64,000 nt of DNA from Nilaparvata lugens. Lineage: Eukaryota > Arthropoda > Insecta > Hemiptera > Delphacidae. The position numbers and the translations under genes are program-made. The stretch is taken from assembly GCF_014356525.2 (NCBI RefSeq), contig NC_052507.1, positions 38,304,368 through 38,368,367 on the forward strand, given 5' to 3'. Under the pieces are notes generated by a model. That model did no database searches. It saw nothing but the letters and a program-made list of their open reading frames with translations, and had not been told where the DNA came from. Shown here in pieces: positions 24,168-34,995 of this stretch (its first letter is position 1; each line of letters begins with the position of its first letter).

Positions 24168-24219
24168 AAATGGGCTGCTCATTGCTGGTGGGCCCAGAAT
24201 CCTCCTTTTATACCTACTC

Positions 24220-24952
24220 TTGTCTGTTGAAGTGACTAGTTTTCTTGGAGTGGAATTGCAAAAAAATATGAAATGGGATAAACACTTGGAAAAACTTATA
24301 AAACAGCTCTATCATGCACTTTTTGCACTGAGAACTGTGAGGACTGCATCCACTATAAAGACAGCTCAGAAGGTGTATCATGGATATTTTTTAGCCCTAA
24401 TACGCTACAGCATCTCCTTTTGGGGGAATAGTAAAAATAATTTATATAAAATATTTAAGATGCAAAAGAAAGCTGTTCGTGTTTTGGAGGGCTTGCGGCC
24501 ATCCAATTCATGTAGGCCCATTTTTAGAAAATACAGGTTCACGGTCCCAGCATTGCACTTCCTTGAGACTGTAAATTTTGTCTTCAGAAATTCAGAGAGA
24601 TTTGAGGGAAATGTAGTTTGCCATGGCTATAGCACAAGAGCAAAGAGTTCAGCTGTATATCAGTACCCCGCTCACAGACTGACACTTTTGGAAAAAGGAC
24701 CATATTATTCGGGACTGAAGCTCTTCAATTGTCTACCTGAAAGAATACGGTTATGTGGTAGTCATAAGCTTTTCTTGTCTTCAATTACTAATGTACTTGT
24801 GGAAGCGTGTCCCTATACAATGGAGGAATGTTGTGGTGCCTTCATACTTTGAGTTTATACAGATGGATACACTTTGCATAGAAAAAATGTTCATGACATG
24901 TTACATGCCACTTGAGCTCTGCTCAGATTTGTGGCTTCACGTAACAAATGAC

Positions 24953-24983
<31 letters not shown>

Positions 24984-25012
24984 TTAATAATAATATTAAT
25001 AATAATAACTAC
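24220..25012 (+). mobile_element. LINE reverse transcriptase C-terminal fragment with (AAT)n tail
   Basis: An open frame of about 210 codons (24,220-24,852) reads as the post-catalytic part of a Jockey/CR1-like RT: SFLGVELQKNMKWDKHLEKL, then YHGYFLALIRYSISFWG, KMQKKAVRVLEGL, YSTRAKSSAVYQYP and KGPYYSGLKLFNCLPE. It has no catalytic motifs. It begins exactly at the right end of the palindrome and has no counterpart left of it. The 3' end is followed by (AAT)n at 24,953-25,012, a usual tail for such LINEs. Confidence 0.85.
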
Positions 25013-25727
25013 TTTATTCTGAATCAGGATAAGGATAAATAGGGAAATTGTGAGATGGGGATAACATCCATAGTTACATAGCATCAATTTGAAAGCTCTG
25101 ATAATAATGATTTGAACGGAACTGCGATTCTGGCTTGGTATTGCCTCTTCATGTTCAGTGAGAATAGTAAGCTTTAGAATAATTCGTTCTCACTATATGT
25201 GATAATATTTGGTAACATTTGTTAATATTTCAACCGAATGTGCAACAAATTAATCTACTTCCAGCTTGAAAATTTTTTGTTCACGTGATCTGATGATATT
25301 CATTCCATTATCAAGTGTTTAAATTATAAAGAGTGATGAAACAAGTTAAAACACAAGAAAAGCTACGAAAATAAATTTTGAATCTCCATTTTTCACAAAA
25401 TAAGGATGAGAAGAAGGAGTCGGACACATAATATATCATGAAACTTCGTTGAAAAACATCAATATCTGAAACTAGAGTTATCAAATTGTGTTACCTCTGA
25501 CTCGTATGGAGAAGGCACACTTCAAATTAATATAATGAATTCTGTGAGAAAACAACGAAATCCTGATTTTTATCATGAGCATGTTTAAATCATAAAAATT
25601 GTAATATTTTTTAAGAGTATTGAAGAGTGAAAATCTATATACAGCGCATGTCAAAACAATAGACAAAATTGATTGTTTCGAGCAACATACTGTAAATGAG
25701 ATGCATTGTAGACAGCAGTATTATTCT
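25013..25727. other. No feature recognised
   Basis: AT-rich DNA without a convincing frame, repeat or site. Short open stretches on both strands around 25,480-25,720 have no recognisable content. Confidence 0.55.
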
Positions 25728-26445
25728 GTTTACTATGGTGAAGGGAGTCAGCCGCGTCGGCTGTTTCCCCTTCCACAGCGTCAATTTGAATCGCAAATAC
25801 ATAACAATATACATCAATGGATTCGCAATGAATGTGGCTACAATAATTATTCGTCACATTGTTCTTTAAAACTACTTGCTTCGAAGTTAATCGGAGAAAA
25901 CAAAAAAATCAAATCGAAAAACCCCTAAATTTTTACATTATACTATTTTATTAAGGAAACTGTTCGATTTATTGAGGAGATGAATTCAACTAATACTGTA
26001 GTCCTAAATTTAACGAAACGAATGGCACATGATAGATTTTTTTTCGATTAATGGTTACAGAGATAATTGATTTCCAGTTTGCTGTTTACTATGGCTAAGA
26101 GAGTCAGCCGCGCCGTTCCGCGTCGACTGTTTCCCCTTCCACGGCGTCAAATCGAATCGCAAATACATAACAATATACATCAATGGATTTGCAATAAGAG
26201 TGGCTACATTAATTATCCGGCTCATGTTTCTTTAAAACTACTTGCTTCGAAGTTAATCGAAGAAAACAAAAAAATCAAATCGCAAACCCCCTAAATTTTT
26301 ACATATATATTATTTTATCAAGAAAACTGTTAATTTTATTGAGAAATGAATAAAACTAATATTGTAGTCCATAATGTAACAAATCGAATGGCATATAATA
26401 GAGCTGTTTCCGATCAATGGGTACCGAGATAATTGATTCTCCGTG
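25728..26445 (+). repeat. 356-bp tandem duplication retaining an open frame
   Basis: Two adjacent units begin at GTTTACTATGG (25,728 and 26,084). In both, a frame runs through RRLFPLP, ESQIHNNIHQWI, GY.NY and SLKLLASKLI.ENKKIKS and ends in P-stop (25,928 and 26,294). The copies differ by substitutions but show no indel over about 165 bases of this frame. No family recognised. It could be a duplicated exon, part of an unknown element, or chance. Confidence 0.7.
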
Positions 26446-26833
26446 ATTACCTGCATTTTTCAATTTTGAGTGGTGCTAGGGGGAAAGCTCCAAGGGGATT
26501 TCTTGGGACTTTTGGGAGAATGACCCTCTGGGAGGGTTCTATCGATGGTAGAAGATTCAGCTTTTATTTAATTTTCGGATCGAAAAAACCTTTATTGACT
26601 GAGCTAATCTCAATATGATCTTGAATCATGATCATCTTTCCGCTGGCCGACAGTTTCGAAAACATAGGCCTGTAAAAAATGGATTAATAAATAATCATTA
26701 TTAGCCACCCTATTAAAATTTCTGGTCAGAAACCATCCCCAATATTCACACAACATATTCCCAAAGTTTCATGCCGTTATGTCTAATATTTTTCAAGTCA
26801 TAGGGAACAAACACACAAACAGACATTCATTTT

Positions 26834-26898
<65 letters not shown>

Positions 26899-27113
26899 GA
26901 TAGAACATTTCATTCGGCTCAAACAAAAGCCTCTCTAAATGGAAGTAGAATGATAACGTTGATAGCTTTCAGTTCTGTTGTTTTAACATTTTTTTCAAAT
27001 CACTTTCAAAAAGTTCATGTAGTACCTACTATTGTGTTTGAGACACTTCTGGCGCTATCATAGTTTCACAACTATTCTGTTCCACACTCCTATCTCTTGC
27101 AGTCGTTAACCAT
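26446..27113. other. Repeat-like AT-rich DNA with (AT)n microsatellite
   Basis: No gene seen. A 3'-end-like stretch at about 26,700-26,838 (TTTCATGCCGTTATG, ACAAACACACAAACAGACATTC) leads into a pure AT run at 26,839-26,895, resembling the tail of a short retroelement. A 60-codon frame at 26,433 is probably chance. Confidence 0.5.
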
Positions 27114-27334
27114 ATCTATAATAAAGTAAAGAGCTGGCTTATACACTTACGGGATAGGAAAATTATGTTTGACGCATCATCACTTCTGAACTACTGGACT
27201 AATTAACTTGAAATTTTGCATGTAGGCTAGATTCTTAATTAACCAAGGATGGTTATAGGCCTAATTTCATTACGTCAAGTTTTTAGATTATCAAGTTTGA
27301 AAATAGATCCTTGCGAAGCACGGGTTCCTGCTAG
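27114..27334 (+). mobile_element. Short non-autonomous Helitron-like element
   Basis: Begins with TCTATAATAAAGTAAAGAGC and ends with CTAG followed by T. A short GC-rich hairpin-like segment (CTTGCGAAGCACGGG) lies about 6 bases before the CTAG. TC at the start, hairpin then CTRR at the end, and insertion without target duplication are Helitron features. A diverged inverted copy of its 5' half is at 34,840-34,995. No coding capacity. Confidence 0.55.
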
Positions 27335-28213
27335 TTTATTATAGAGCTTTAACATGGTCTGTTTATATGTAGTGATTTGGGATTGACATTCTAACACATC
27401 ATAGACAATGTAAACAAAAGAAATATATTTATTATTATTATTACTATTATTATTAGTATTATTATTATTATTACTATTATTATTACTATACTATTATTAT
27501 TATTATAGGAATTTGCAAGGAAAAAGCGAATTGAGAACAAATTTGAAAGATTTCTTTATAAGAATAGCTGAATAGGATAAAACATCTTTTTCCAAGTGAT
27601 TTTATTATGTGTTAGTGGGTTAAATTTAGTCAGGTTAGTAAGTAGTCATGTTATAAATATGTAAAGTTAGTAGCATACTAAAGTTAGTGAACAGAGAAGA
27701 AAAGGAACATAAAATAAAAATTCCAATAGGCTAGATTGATTTTAATATGGAAAATAGAAAGAAAGTATTGTATGTAAAATGTAATATGCTGATAGGTTTA
27801 AGATTATAAAAAAAATATTATAATGAATTATTACTGATGTTTATAAATTTTGAAGGTTATTTGATTGTGCTTCTGTGTTGTGTTCGATTGTGTAGTCTCT
27901 AGTCTGACGTCTACGGCCATCTGAATTTCGTTACTTGTGCATGAACAGTCAAAGAATTAAAGAGCGACTCAAGTGGTGAAAATCGGAACTTACTGTATGT
28001 CAAACTCTCAAGAATTTCCTCATTGTAGAATAATACAGTAATGATTGAATGTGAATATATTATTATTATGTAAATGATTTGACACTCCTCAATTAGCTAT
28101 AAGCTAGAGGAGTAACTAAAAGCACTGAGTGTATTATGATTGTAATGTAATTTGAAGAAATGAATAAATTGAAATTGAATTGAAATTGAGATTGAAATGA
28201 AATTGAAATTGAA

Positions 28214-28258
<45 letters not shown>

Positions 28259-28609
28259 GTTATTATTATTATTATTATTATTACAAGCATGTGTGTTTTC
28301 ATATTTCTATATACTTCTACTTTATTTTTTAAAATTATGTCTATGTTCTACAAATTATTAGCTATTTTTGAAGTTCACAAAATTAGCGCCAGCACAAGTT
28401 CTTTTGAATTGTTAAACCTATCTCATTATTTAACAAATGTAGAATTAATTTTGATTTATACACTATAAATAGTCCAAAAAGTAGGTTATCTTCCATACAC
28501 TTGAATTCAGATCCAATTTTAATCCAAACATTTGAAAACAGAAAAGTTTTGATTAAGATTGTTTACAGACCAAATTGAATAACAAAAAACACTAACCAAT
28601 CACTTGAAA
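27335..28609. repeat. Non-coding stretch with two (ATT)n microsatellites
   Basis: ATT/TAT runs at about 27,428-27,505 and 28,216-28,282. The second follows an ATTGAAATTG-type run at 28,150-28,215, which could be the tail of a retroelement. Nothing recognisable between them or in 28,283-28,609. Confidence 0.6.
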
Positions 28610-28974
28610 CTGTAAAATGATGATTAACTTTGAAAATGATATACTCTAATTTAGGATGATATATCATGTCATGTCAACAAATCAGATTATTTTGATCAAG
28701 TCGATTAAAATTTCTAGATTCAACAGCTGGACATAATTCTATCTCTCTCCTACACAGGCACTCACATCTTCTGTTATAGACAGACAACGAAATTATCATC
28801 TGTTTTTCCAAGAATGAATAATTATTATCCTTTTCATGTCCTTCACAGCGAGTTTCCCAGGGATGAGACCTAGTGCAATCGATTTTTTATATAATAAACC
28901 TACTATGTTCCAAATTTCGTGAAAATCGTTAGAGCTGTTTTCGAGATCCGTTGCACATACATAACCATATAACC
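28610..28974 (+). repeat. Repeat family C, partial copy split by hAT-2
   Basis: Matches the arms of the foldback at 30,512-32,055: CCAGGGATGAGACCTAGTGC, AATCGTTAGAGC and TTTTCGAGATCCG. Its end (CAGAAATTGCTC...TTAATAGGAT) appears after hAT-2 at 32,622-32,655. The left terminus is not seen, so it is truncated. Confidence 0.75.
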
Positions 28975-29739
28975 CAGGGGTGCCCACAAGGGGGGGCATG
29001 GCGCAATTTGCGCCATCAACATTTTTGGGGGGGGGCAAGATTTTTTTGTTATATTTTATGTCAACATTTTTAATCATGGCTAAAAAATCAAGGTATTAAA
29101 TATAGATATCCTACTGCAGTTAATTTTAATACTTTTTCCCACCTTTACAATGTTATATTTTGCTGTGTCACTCAATATAAAGCATAAAAATTGCAATTGA
29201 TAATATATTGTATGCAGGAATTTTAGTAATTTCAAGCCTATGAGTTTGAAGGTAAATCTTTGACAAAAATAACTTATAACTTCATCATCCACTATTATTC
29301 TGATTTCCTTTGCTTGATTTTAATTTTTAATGGTCCTGTGTTTGAGTTTCCTTCCTGCTGCAACCTAATTTTCTCAATAGCACAATGCTAAGTTAAATTG
29401 TAATGTACATTTCAATCTAATAATTATTTTAATTTCGAATGCGTTTCATGATGATATTAATGTCTCTGTGATGGGAATGCAATTATAAACAACATCGCAA
29501 ACTCTAGTGAAAAAACTTCTCAAGTCAAAAATTTGTGAAAAATATGGAATGAAGCCAATTTCAATCTTTCAAATTTACACCCTATTCACCACACAGTAAT
29601 CAAGAAATTATTGTAATGCTCCATTACTTTTTTCTGTTTTGTATAATAGTCCAGTCAAATGGTCGTTTTTCAGGAAACAGCCTGAAAGAATTTTTCGCGG
29701 TCTTGATTTGAAGAAAAGAATCTCCTCTTTGTGAGGTAA

Positions 29740-30260
29740 ATTATTTTTGTAAAAATATAATCGTGAAGTAAGATACGTTTGTTTCAAAAAAACAAGAAAC
29801 ATGCGATATTTTTCTCATTTTAACAGTCTCGACAGTTTTTCGATATAAACAGTAATGCAAGATCAATTCAAGGCAACTCAGCTTATAGAGCATGAAAGTT
29901 TCTCTCATTTGAGACCAATCGCAAGTTTCTATCATGTATTGTACTCATTTTAGAGACTTCTTAATAACAGTAAAATAGCAAGAAAAATGAGAAAATAAAG
30001 ATCATCATTCAATTGGCTGTAACTTTTGAACGGTATTGAAAACAGAAGTATAATTCATGGGAGTGAAAAAGAGGAGAAAATTCATCACAATCTTCTCGAC
30101 TACTTTTTGGATTTTTTTTCTAGAGTGTTCCACAAGGTACGCAACGTTGCATATGCGAGACTGTGAAAATGGGGGAAATATCACAAATTTCTCGCACATT
30201 CAAAGTTGCGTATCTTGTGGAACACTTCAGATAAAAAATCCAAAAAGTAGTCCTGCGCGA
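29740..30260 (+). repeat. Repeat family F inside hAT-2
   Basis: Diverged copy of 42,790-43,174. Shared blocks include AACAGTCTCGACAGTT-like, GATGAATT/GATCAATT, AATCGCAAGTTTCTAT-like and GGTATTGAAAACAGAAGTAT-like runs. Non-coding. It ends in the hairpin at 30,098-30,252. Confidence 0.6.
30098..30252. repeat. Long near-perfect hairpin of about 155 bp
   Basis: The left arm begins GACTACTTTTTGG and passes through AGTGTTCCACAAGGTACGC. The right arm ends with the inverse GCGTATCTTGTGGAACACT...CCAAAAAGTAGTC. Arms are about 70 bases with few mismatches and a short loop around 30,165-30,185 that itself pairs partly (TGTGA/TCACA). Confidence 0.85.
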
Positions 30261-31228
30261 CCACTCAATTCATTGGAAATTTTATTATCTTTAATATTAT
30301 ATAGAGAATGATTTTTCTCGAAAAATTCAAGGTTCTCGAGATTAAATGGAAAACTTAAAAAATGTCCAAAGTTTTTGGGGTGAAGTCACCCTCTGGCGTG
30401 TCAGCAAATTTCGGATTAGAATTTAGCGCCCCAAAATACATATAGAACCATCGAAAAAAATTCTTTCGGAGCTGTTCCCTGAAAAAAGATCATTGGACTG
30501 GACTAAGCTGTTATCCTATTATATTAAGCGAGCAATTTCTGTATATCTGTTATTTTTCTATTTTTATATCTGGTTATCTGGCTATCTTGTTATATGGTTA
30601 TTTATGTTCAACGGATCTCGGAAACGGCTCTAACGATTTTCACGAAATTCGGAATATAGTAGGTTTATGATATCAAAATTCGATTGCACTAGGTCTCATC
30701 CCTGAGAAAACTCCCTGAAGGACATGAAAAGGATAATTCATCTTTTGAAAAGCAGATGATGATTTCGTCGTCTGTCGATAACAGAAGATGCGTGTGCCTG
30801 TGTGGGAGATCAGCTGTGTAATCAATTAGCTTACCGTATCTCGCGAGAAATCTAGAAATTTTAATTGACTCGATCAAAATACAGTAATCTATCTTGTTGA
30901 CATGAGATGGTATATATCATAATATTCAAAGTCAATCATTATTTTACAGCTCTAAGTGATAAGTGAGTGTTATTTTGTTATTAAATTTGGTATGTAAACA
31001 ATCTAAATTAGAAGTTTTATGTTTTCAAATATTTGCACTGAAAGTTTCACTTGAATTCAAGTGTATGAAACATAACCTACTTTTTGGAATATTAAATATT
31101 CGAACTATAAATTTTATAGTGTATGTATCAAAATTCGGGGAAGGAACAGTTTTGGGCTGTGCCTGTTAGTCCTTCCCCAATCATTTTAAAGAATTGAGTT
31201 CTGTTTATCAACGAATAATAGTAACGAG

Positions 31229-31440
31229 CAGAGCTCGGTGCCCCGATAGTTGGTATCGATAGATAGAATTTACAAAATTTACTTGTTCAGATGATATCTT
31301 TATTCCAAAAACCAAACCATTTAAAGATACATTTTGTTCGACTTGTGTTATTTACTCCTGTAATGTTAAAGTAAATACTACACAACATCAGTGACAACCT
31401 GTTCCAATTTATGATAAATATCGAGGCACCGAGCTCCGCT
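31229..31440. repeat. Small foldback (MITE-like)
   Basis: Inverted ends AGCAGAGCTCGGTGCCCCGATA and TATCGAGGCACCGAGCTCCGCT, about 22 bases with three mismatches, enclosing about 170 AT-rich bases. Non-coding. Confidence 0.75.
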
Positions 31441-31583
31441 CTGGAGTACAAAAGCATTTAAAAATTATTACGGAAGAAGAAATTATAATAAATATTTATA
31501 GTTCATACAGAAAGGTTCTATCTAATCGCAGTGGATTGAGATTAATTCCCAGAGGAATGCCAAAGTTTCCCTCACAAAAGCAA

Positions 31584-31694
31584 GTTAAATTTTAATCCTG
31601 ATTAATTTCACGTGAACCAAATCACAGAAAACCATTTCAAAAAGATAGCTTATCTGATTGGTTCTACTGGAATTAATCAGGATTAAAATTTAAC
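31584..31694. repeat. Small foldback (MITE-like) with 24-bp inverted ends
   Basis: GTTAAATTTTAATCCTGATT at the left and AATCAGGATTAAAATTTAAC at the right, with further partial pairing inward (CACGTGAACCAA / TTGGTTCTACTGG) and outward. Typical of very short non-autonomous DNA elements. Confidence 0.8.
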
Positions 31695-32655
31695 CGGCCT
31701 TTGTACAACTGCCACTAAGTACCTGATTGAATTAGGTACAAACGTTCAACAGCTGAGTCATGATTTTGTCACAGTCCCACACACATGCACTCACTCACTA
31801 ACTTCCATCATCAACAGACGACGAAATTATCAGCTGTTTTTCCAAGGATGGATAAATCATTTTAATGTCATTCAACGAGTTTCCCCAGGGATGAGACCTA
31901 GTGCAATCGAATTTTTTATATTATAAACCTACTGTGTTCTGAATTTCGTGAGAATCGTTAGAGCCGTTTTCGAGATCCGGTGAAATGCAAACATAAAACA
32001 TTTTAACATCAAAACATCTCAACAGAAATTGCTCGTTTAATAGTATAGGATTTAGATTACCTAAACTTGCCGACAATATATATTGTATGAATAAAATCGT
32101 TCCAAATTTGTATGAATGTTTAGGTACCAAAATTGCCATGCAATATTCTTTTGCAATAAAGAATTATCAATGATATTATTATTCAACTTTTTATAAGTAA
32201 CGTTATCATTCAAAAAGCAAAGCCTCCCTTACTTATCTTTTAATATCCTATTAAAATATGTCAAGTAGTTTTTCCTGATGTAATGTAATACTTTTTAGTC
32301 CTCCCGAACAAGAACGGGTGCACTGCTAGTCTCAAAAATAATATCAAAAAGATACTTTATTTCTATTTTAAAAGAGATAAGAAACGATAGTATATATTTT
32401 TACAATATTATGAAAACAGAAAGAATTCCTCACAAGACCAAAGGTAAATAATGTCCTTTGGAAGATTAGAATGTAAGATGTGAATTTTATTGTCATACAC
32501 TGACTAATGTTAAAAACTAAACGGTTGGGCATTGGGGTACTTTTGGGGGGGGCATTACACTTGGATTGGGGGGGCATGCGCCATTGCCCTTGGGGGGGCT
32601 GGACACCCCTGATATAACCATATACAGAAATTGCTCTCTTAATTTAATAGGATTG

Positions 32656-33570
32656 ACAACTTCAGTATTTTTATGTATCAATATCAATAGGTTTGTCTTG
32701 TGTCATGTAATGACATCATGAAAGGAAATAGGAGCAGCTGATGGAATATTATGTTTTTTTTTTTTTATTTAGTTTTCAGCTGATATTGAAACATGAAAAT
32801 ATCAGGCCCAGTAGCACAAAAGCCTGTTCAATTTCAATCAGGATTGAATCTCATGAGAATTAATCAGAGCAGGGTTTTTTTAAATAGAAGGCTTCTCTCA
32901 TCAATTCTCGTGGTATTTAGTCCAGATAATGAATTAACAGACAGTGCAACTGGCTCTCTCAAGGCCATGGCTGCGTACAAACATAGAGCGACAGAGGAAT
33001 CAATACAACAAACAGAAGCTGAAGAAATATCAGTCCCATTTCTATCACCTCAAAATAAACATTACATTCAACTACCATATGTTTGGAGAGATCGATTTTA
33101 AATTTCTTTAGCTATAATCCGGTCACTTTCTGAATCTATTCTTCCAGATGTTCCATGAATACTGTAATGTTTTAAATTAATTAGGTCGCCAAATTTGTTG
33201 ACTCAACTACAGCTATTGTAATCTTTTTTTCATTTGCACACACTCTCTCACGTTTTCAACAGATTATGGAAACTTTTTTCTGATCAGCTGCTACTTGAGG
33301 GACCAATAATCCTCTCTCAAGGAGCTTCAGCGAATTTTGCTTTCTGAGTATAATCATAGAGAAACAATAGCATATTGTTTCTCTATGGTATAATTGACTT
33401 CGATGATTATGATTTCATTCAATGAGATCTTATTCCACAAAATAATAACAGCTGGGATCAAAAATGTCAAACATGATTGAAATTGAAACAATAGCGATCA
33501 TCAACATCTGAAGTAACCAAATTATAGTAAGGTTCACATCAATGTGTCAGCATTGTTTTAATGGGGAGCA
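32656..33570. other. No gene recognised; one 102-codon open frame and a perfect hairpin
   Basis: The frame at 32,793-33,101 (plus) has no known motif. It begins within a segment that resembles the MITE ends seen at 31.6 kb (AGCACAAAAGCC and AATCAGGATTGAA), so it is more likely repeat-derived than a gene. Confidence 0.45.
33355..33387. repeat. Perfect 15-bp hairpin with 3-base loop
   Basis: CATAGAGAAACAATA (33,355-33,369), loop GCA, then TATTGTTTCTCTATG (33,373-33,387). There is no T-tail. It is not terminator- or pre-miRNA-sized. Confidence 0.9.
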
Positions 33571-34440
33571 TTGATAGTCCAGTCAATATAGACATAAAAA
33601 AGGGGGTGTGCTTGCAATTTATATTGTAGTTCTGATTTTTTAATATGTTATTTGGGTACATAAGAGAAGTTCAGAACAAATTTCTTCATGCAAAATTTCC
33701 TTGTGCTAGATACAGAGTGGCCCAAAAGCCTCGTATTTTCGGCTCATTTTCCAGTTTTTAGGTATTTCTGCCAAATCTTGTAATCGGACAGAAAAATTTG
33801 CTCCCGCCTTTTTTTAGATTATAAAATGGGATCATTCGGAACTCTTTATCTTCAATGAGTGCTGAGTTATGATTTTTCAAAAATGAGTGAAATTTGAAGG
33901 AAAAATCAATTTTGGTGAATTTTAGTTTTTGATCAACAATATCTCCCGATTGTTAACATATAGATTTATAATTGAAAATCCCTCTGAGCGTATTTTTGTG
34001 CTCTACAATACAATCTGAGATCAGGTAGAGCGCTCTATCTCGAATAGATTTCCAGGTACACCTGACAACAATGCTCCTTGTATTGTGAAAAACACTAATT
34101 TTCAGCTTCAACCTTCATCACCAACTACATTGTCTTCACATTGATATTTCGCACTGACATGAGTTCATAAGATTATGTTCTATGAAAATCACCCGTTAGA
34201 TGCACTTCATTTCAGTATTTCCTAGTGGAGAGGCGCGCTCAAGGACACCTCAAGGATCAAATTTTCAAACAATTATTACTTTTGACGCAATGCTCAGATT
34301 TCATCGTACTACACTTCATTCTTCTCGGCTCGTCAAGGCGGTCCTCCAAAATCATGCATCACAAGTCAAATTCGGTCGAAAAATGAAAAAAATTATTGTT
34401 GAGTGTACTTAAGCCCATATTCCAATACACAAAAATGGCC
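33571..34440 (+). repeat. Repeat family D, uninterrupted copy
   Basis: Starts AGTCCAGTCAATATAGACAT and contains CCCAAAAGCCTCGTATTTTC, AATCGGACAGAAAAATTTGC and CAAATTCGGTCGAAAAATG. It is present inverted at 43,175-43,906 plus 47,096-47,130, with a LINE between those two parts. A diverged piece is at 63,877-64,000. Open frames in it (34,200-34,412) do not look like genes. Confidence 0.85.
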
Positions 34441-34995
34441 AATTTCGATAAACATTGATTTTTAATCATGTCTATATTTTGAATAAACTCCTCTGGTCGT
34501 TTTGTATCCTCGAACAGAGAAATTATTATTTCTATATCATTTATTGATGGTATAGGCTATTATTTTAAATGTGAATATCGTATCTGTAAAACAATTTGAG
34601 ATATTGATATATAAAAAGGAGACTCCTTTCCTTTTTGTATTATCCTTAAAATGCAAAATTTCAAAAAACCTTTTTTATACATCGACGCGAAATTCAAAAA
34701 GGAACATACTTGTCAAATTTCATGAAAATCTTTTGCTGCGTTTCGCCGTAAATGCGAAACATAAAATATGAACATATTAACATAAAGAGAAATGCAGAAA
34801 CATCGACTTGAATCTTAGACCCCACTTCTCTCGGTCAATGAAATCTATAGCCTATAGCCATCCTCATTAAATAACGAAAAAAATTCAAATTAATCAGTCC
34901 AGCAGTTCAGACGTGATGATGCGTCATTCGTGAATTTCATATCCCGTACGTAACGTGTGTATAAGCCAGTTCTTTACTTTATTATAATATAGATT
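34441..34995. repeat. Mixed repeats: D-linked segment, family E, inverted Helitron-like piece
   Basis: 34,455-34,515 (ATGTCTATATTTTGAATAAA, TCCTCTGGTCG) recurs twice at 42.35-42.56 kb. 34,615-34,765 (TATTATCCTTAAAATGC, ACATCGACGCGAAATTC, TGCTGCGTTTCGCC) recurs at 37,480-37,620 and 47,400-47,560. 34,840-34,995 is inverted relative to 27,114-27,250. Confidence 0.7.

Larger units (their letters stand above)
15693..24219. mobile_element. 8.5-kb palindromic element with Rep-like coding unit in each arm
   Basis: The sequence from 15,693 (GAGTAGGTATAAAAGGAGG) is repeated as its reverse complement ending at 24,219. Arms are about 4.25 kb (15,693-19,940) and 4.13 kb (20,090-24,219), almost identical, around a central asymmetric spacer of about 150 bp. 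Each arm from outside to inside holds TTAGG-type repeats, a truncated copy of the coding unit's 3' half, a short promoter, the coding unit, and a GGA/TCC simple repeat. The left arm has three 79-bp terminal units, the right arm two. Other differences are mostly single-base homopolymer indels. Flanks are different repeats (family B left, LINE fragment right) with no clear target duplication. It could be a foldback transposon, an integrated head-to-head dimer, or an assembly artefact. Confidence 0.85.
30512..32055. mobile_element. Repeat family C foldback element with about 300-bp inverted ends
   Basis: The left end reads ATTAAGCGAGCAATTTCTG and the right end its inverse CAGAAATTGCTCGTTTAAT. 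The arms (30,512-30,830 and 31,790-32,055) share CACTAGGTCTCATCCC/GGGATGAGACCTAGTG and CGGATCTCGGAAACGGCTC-type blocks. The interior has no ORF but holds two smaller foldbacks. Target duplication is not clear (TA possible). Confidence 0.7.
28975..32611. mobile_element. hAT-2: non-autonomous hAT element with 8-bp target duplication
   Basis: Ends CAGGGGTGCCCAC and its inverse GGACACCCCTG, flanked by the direct duplication ATATAACC (28,967-28,974 and 32,612-32,619). About 600 bases at the left (28,975-29,600) and 310 at the right (32,300-32,611) match hAT-1; the interiors do not. The interior carries a long hairpin and a foldback with smaller elements inside. No transposase frame. Same family as hAT-1 by its termini. 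Confidence 0.92.

Noticed and set aside
15693..24219. Densovirus or other parvovirus integration as the explanation for the palindrome
   Set aside because: Palindromic ends and a Rep-like protein suggested it, but I saw no helicase Walker motifs or capsid-like frame, and the Rep motifs resemble Rep_trans and not the HUH type of parvoviruses.
15693..24219. Maverick/Polinton element
   Set aside because: No DNA polymerase B, integrase, ATPase or capsid frames, and the palindrome is too short.
28093..28302. Isoleucine-rich frame on the minus strand
   Set aside because: Translation of the ATT microsatellite.
33355..33387. Hairpin as a microRNA precursor or terminator
   Set aside because: The stem is only 15 bp with a 3-base loop and no T-run, which fits neither class.
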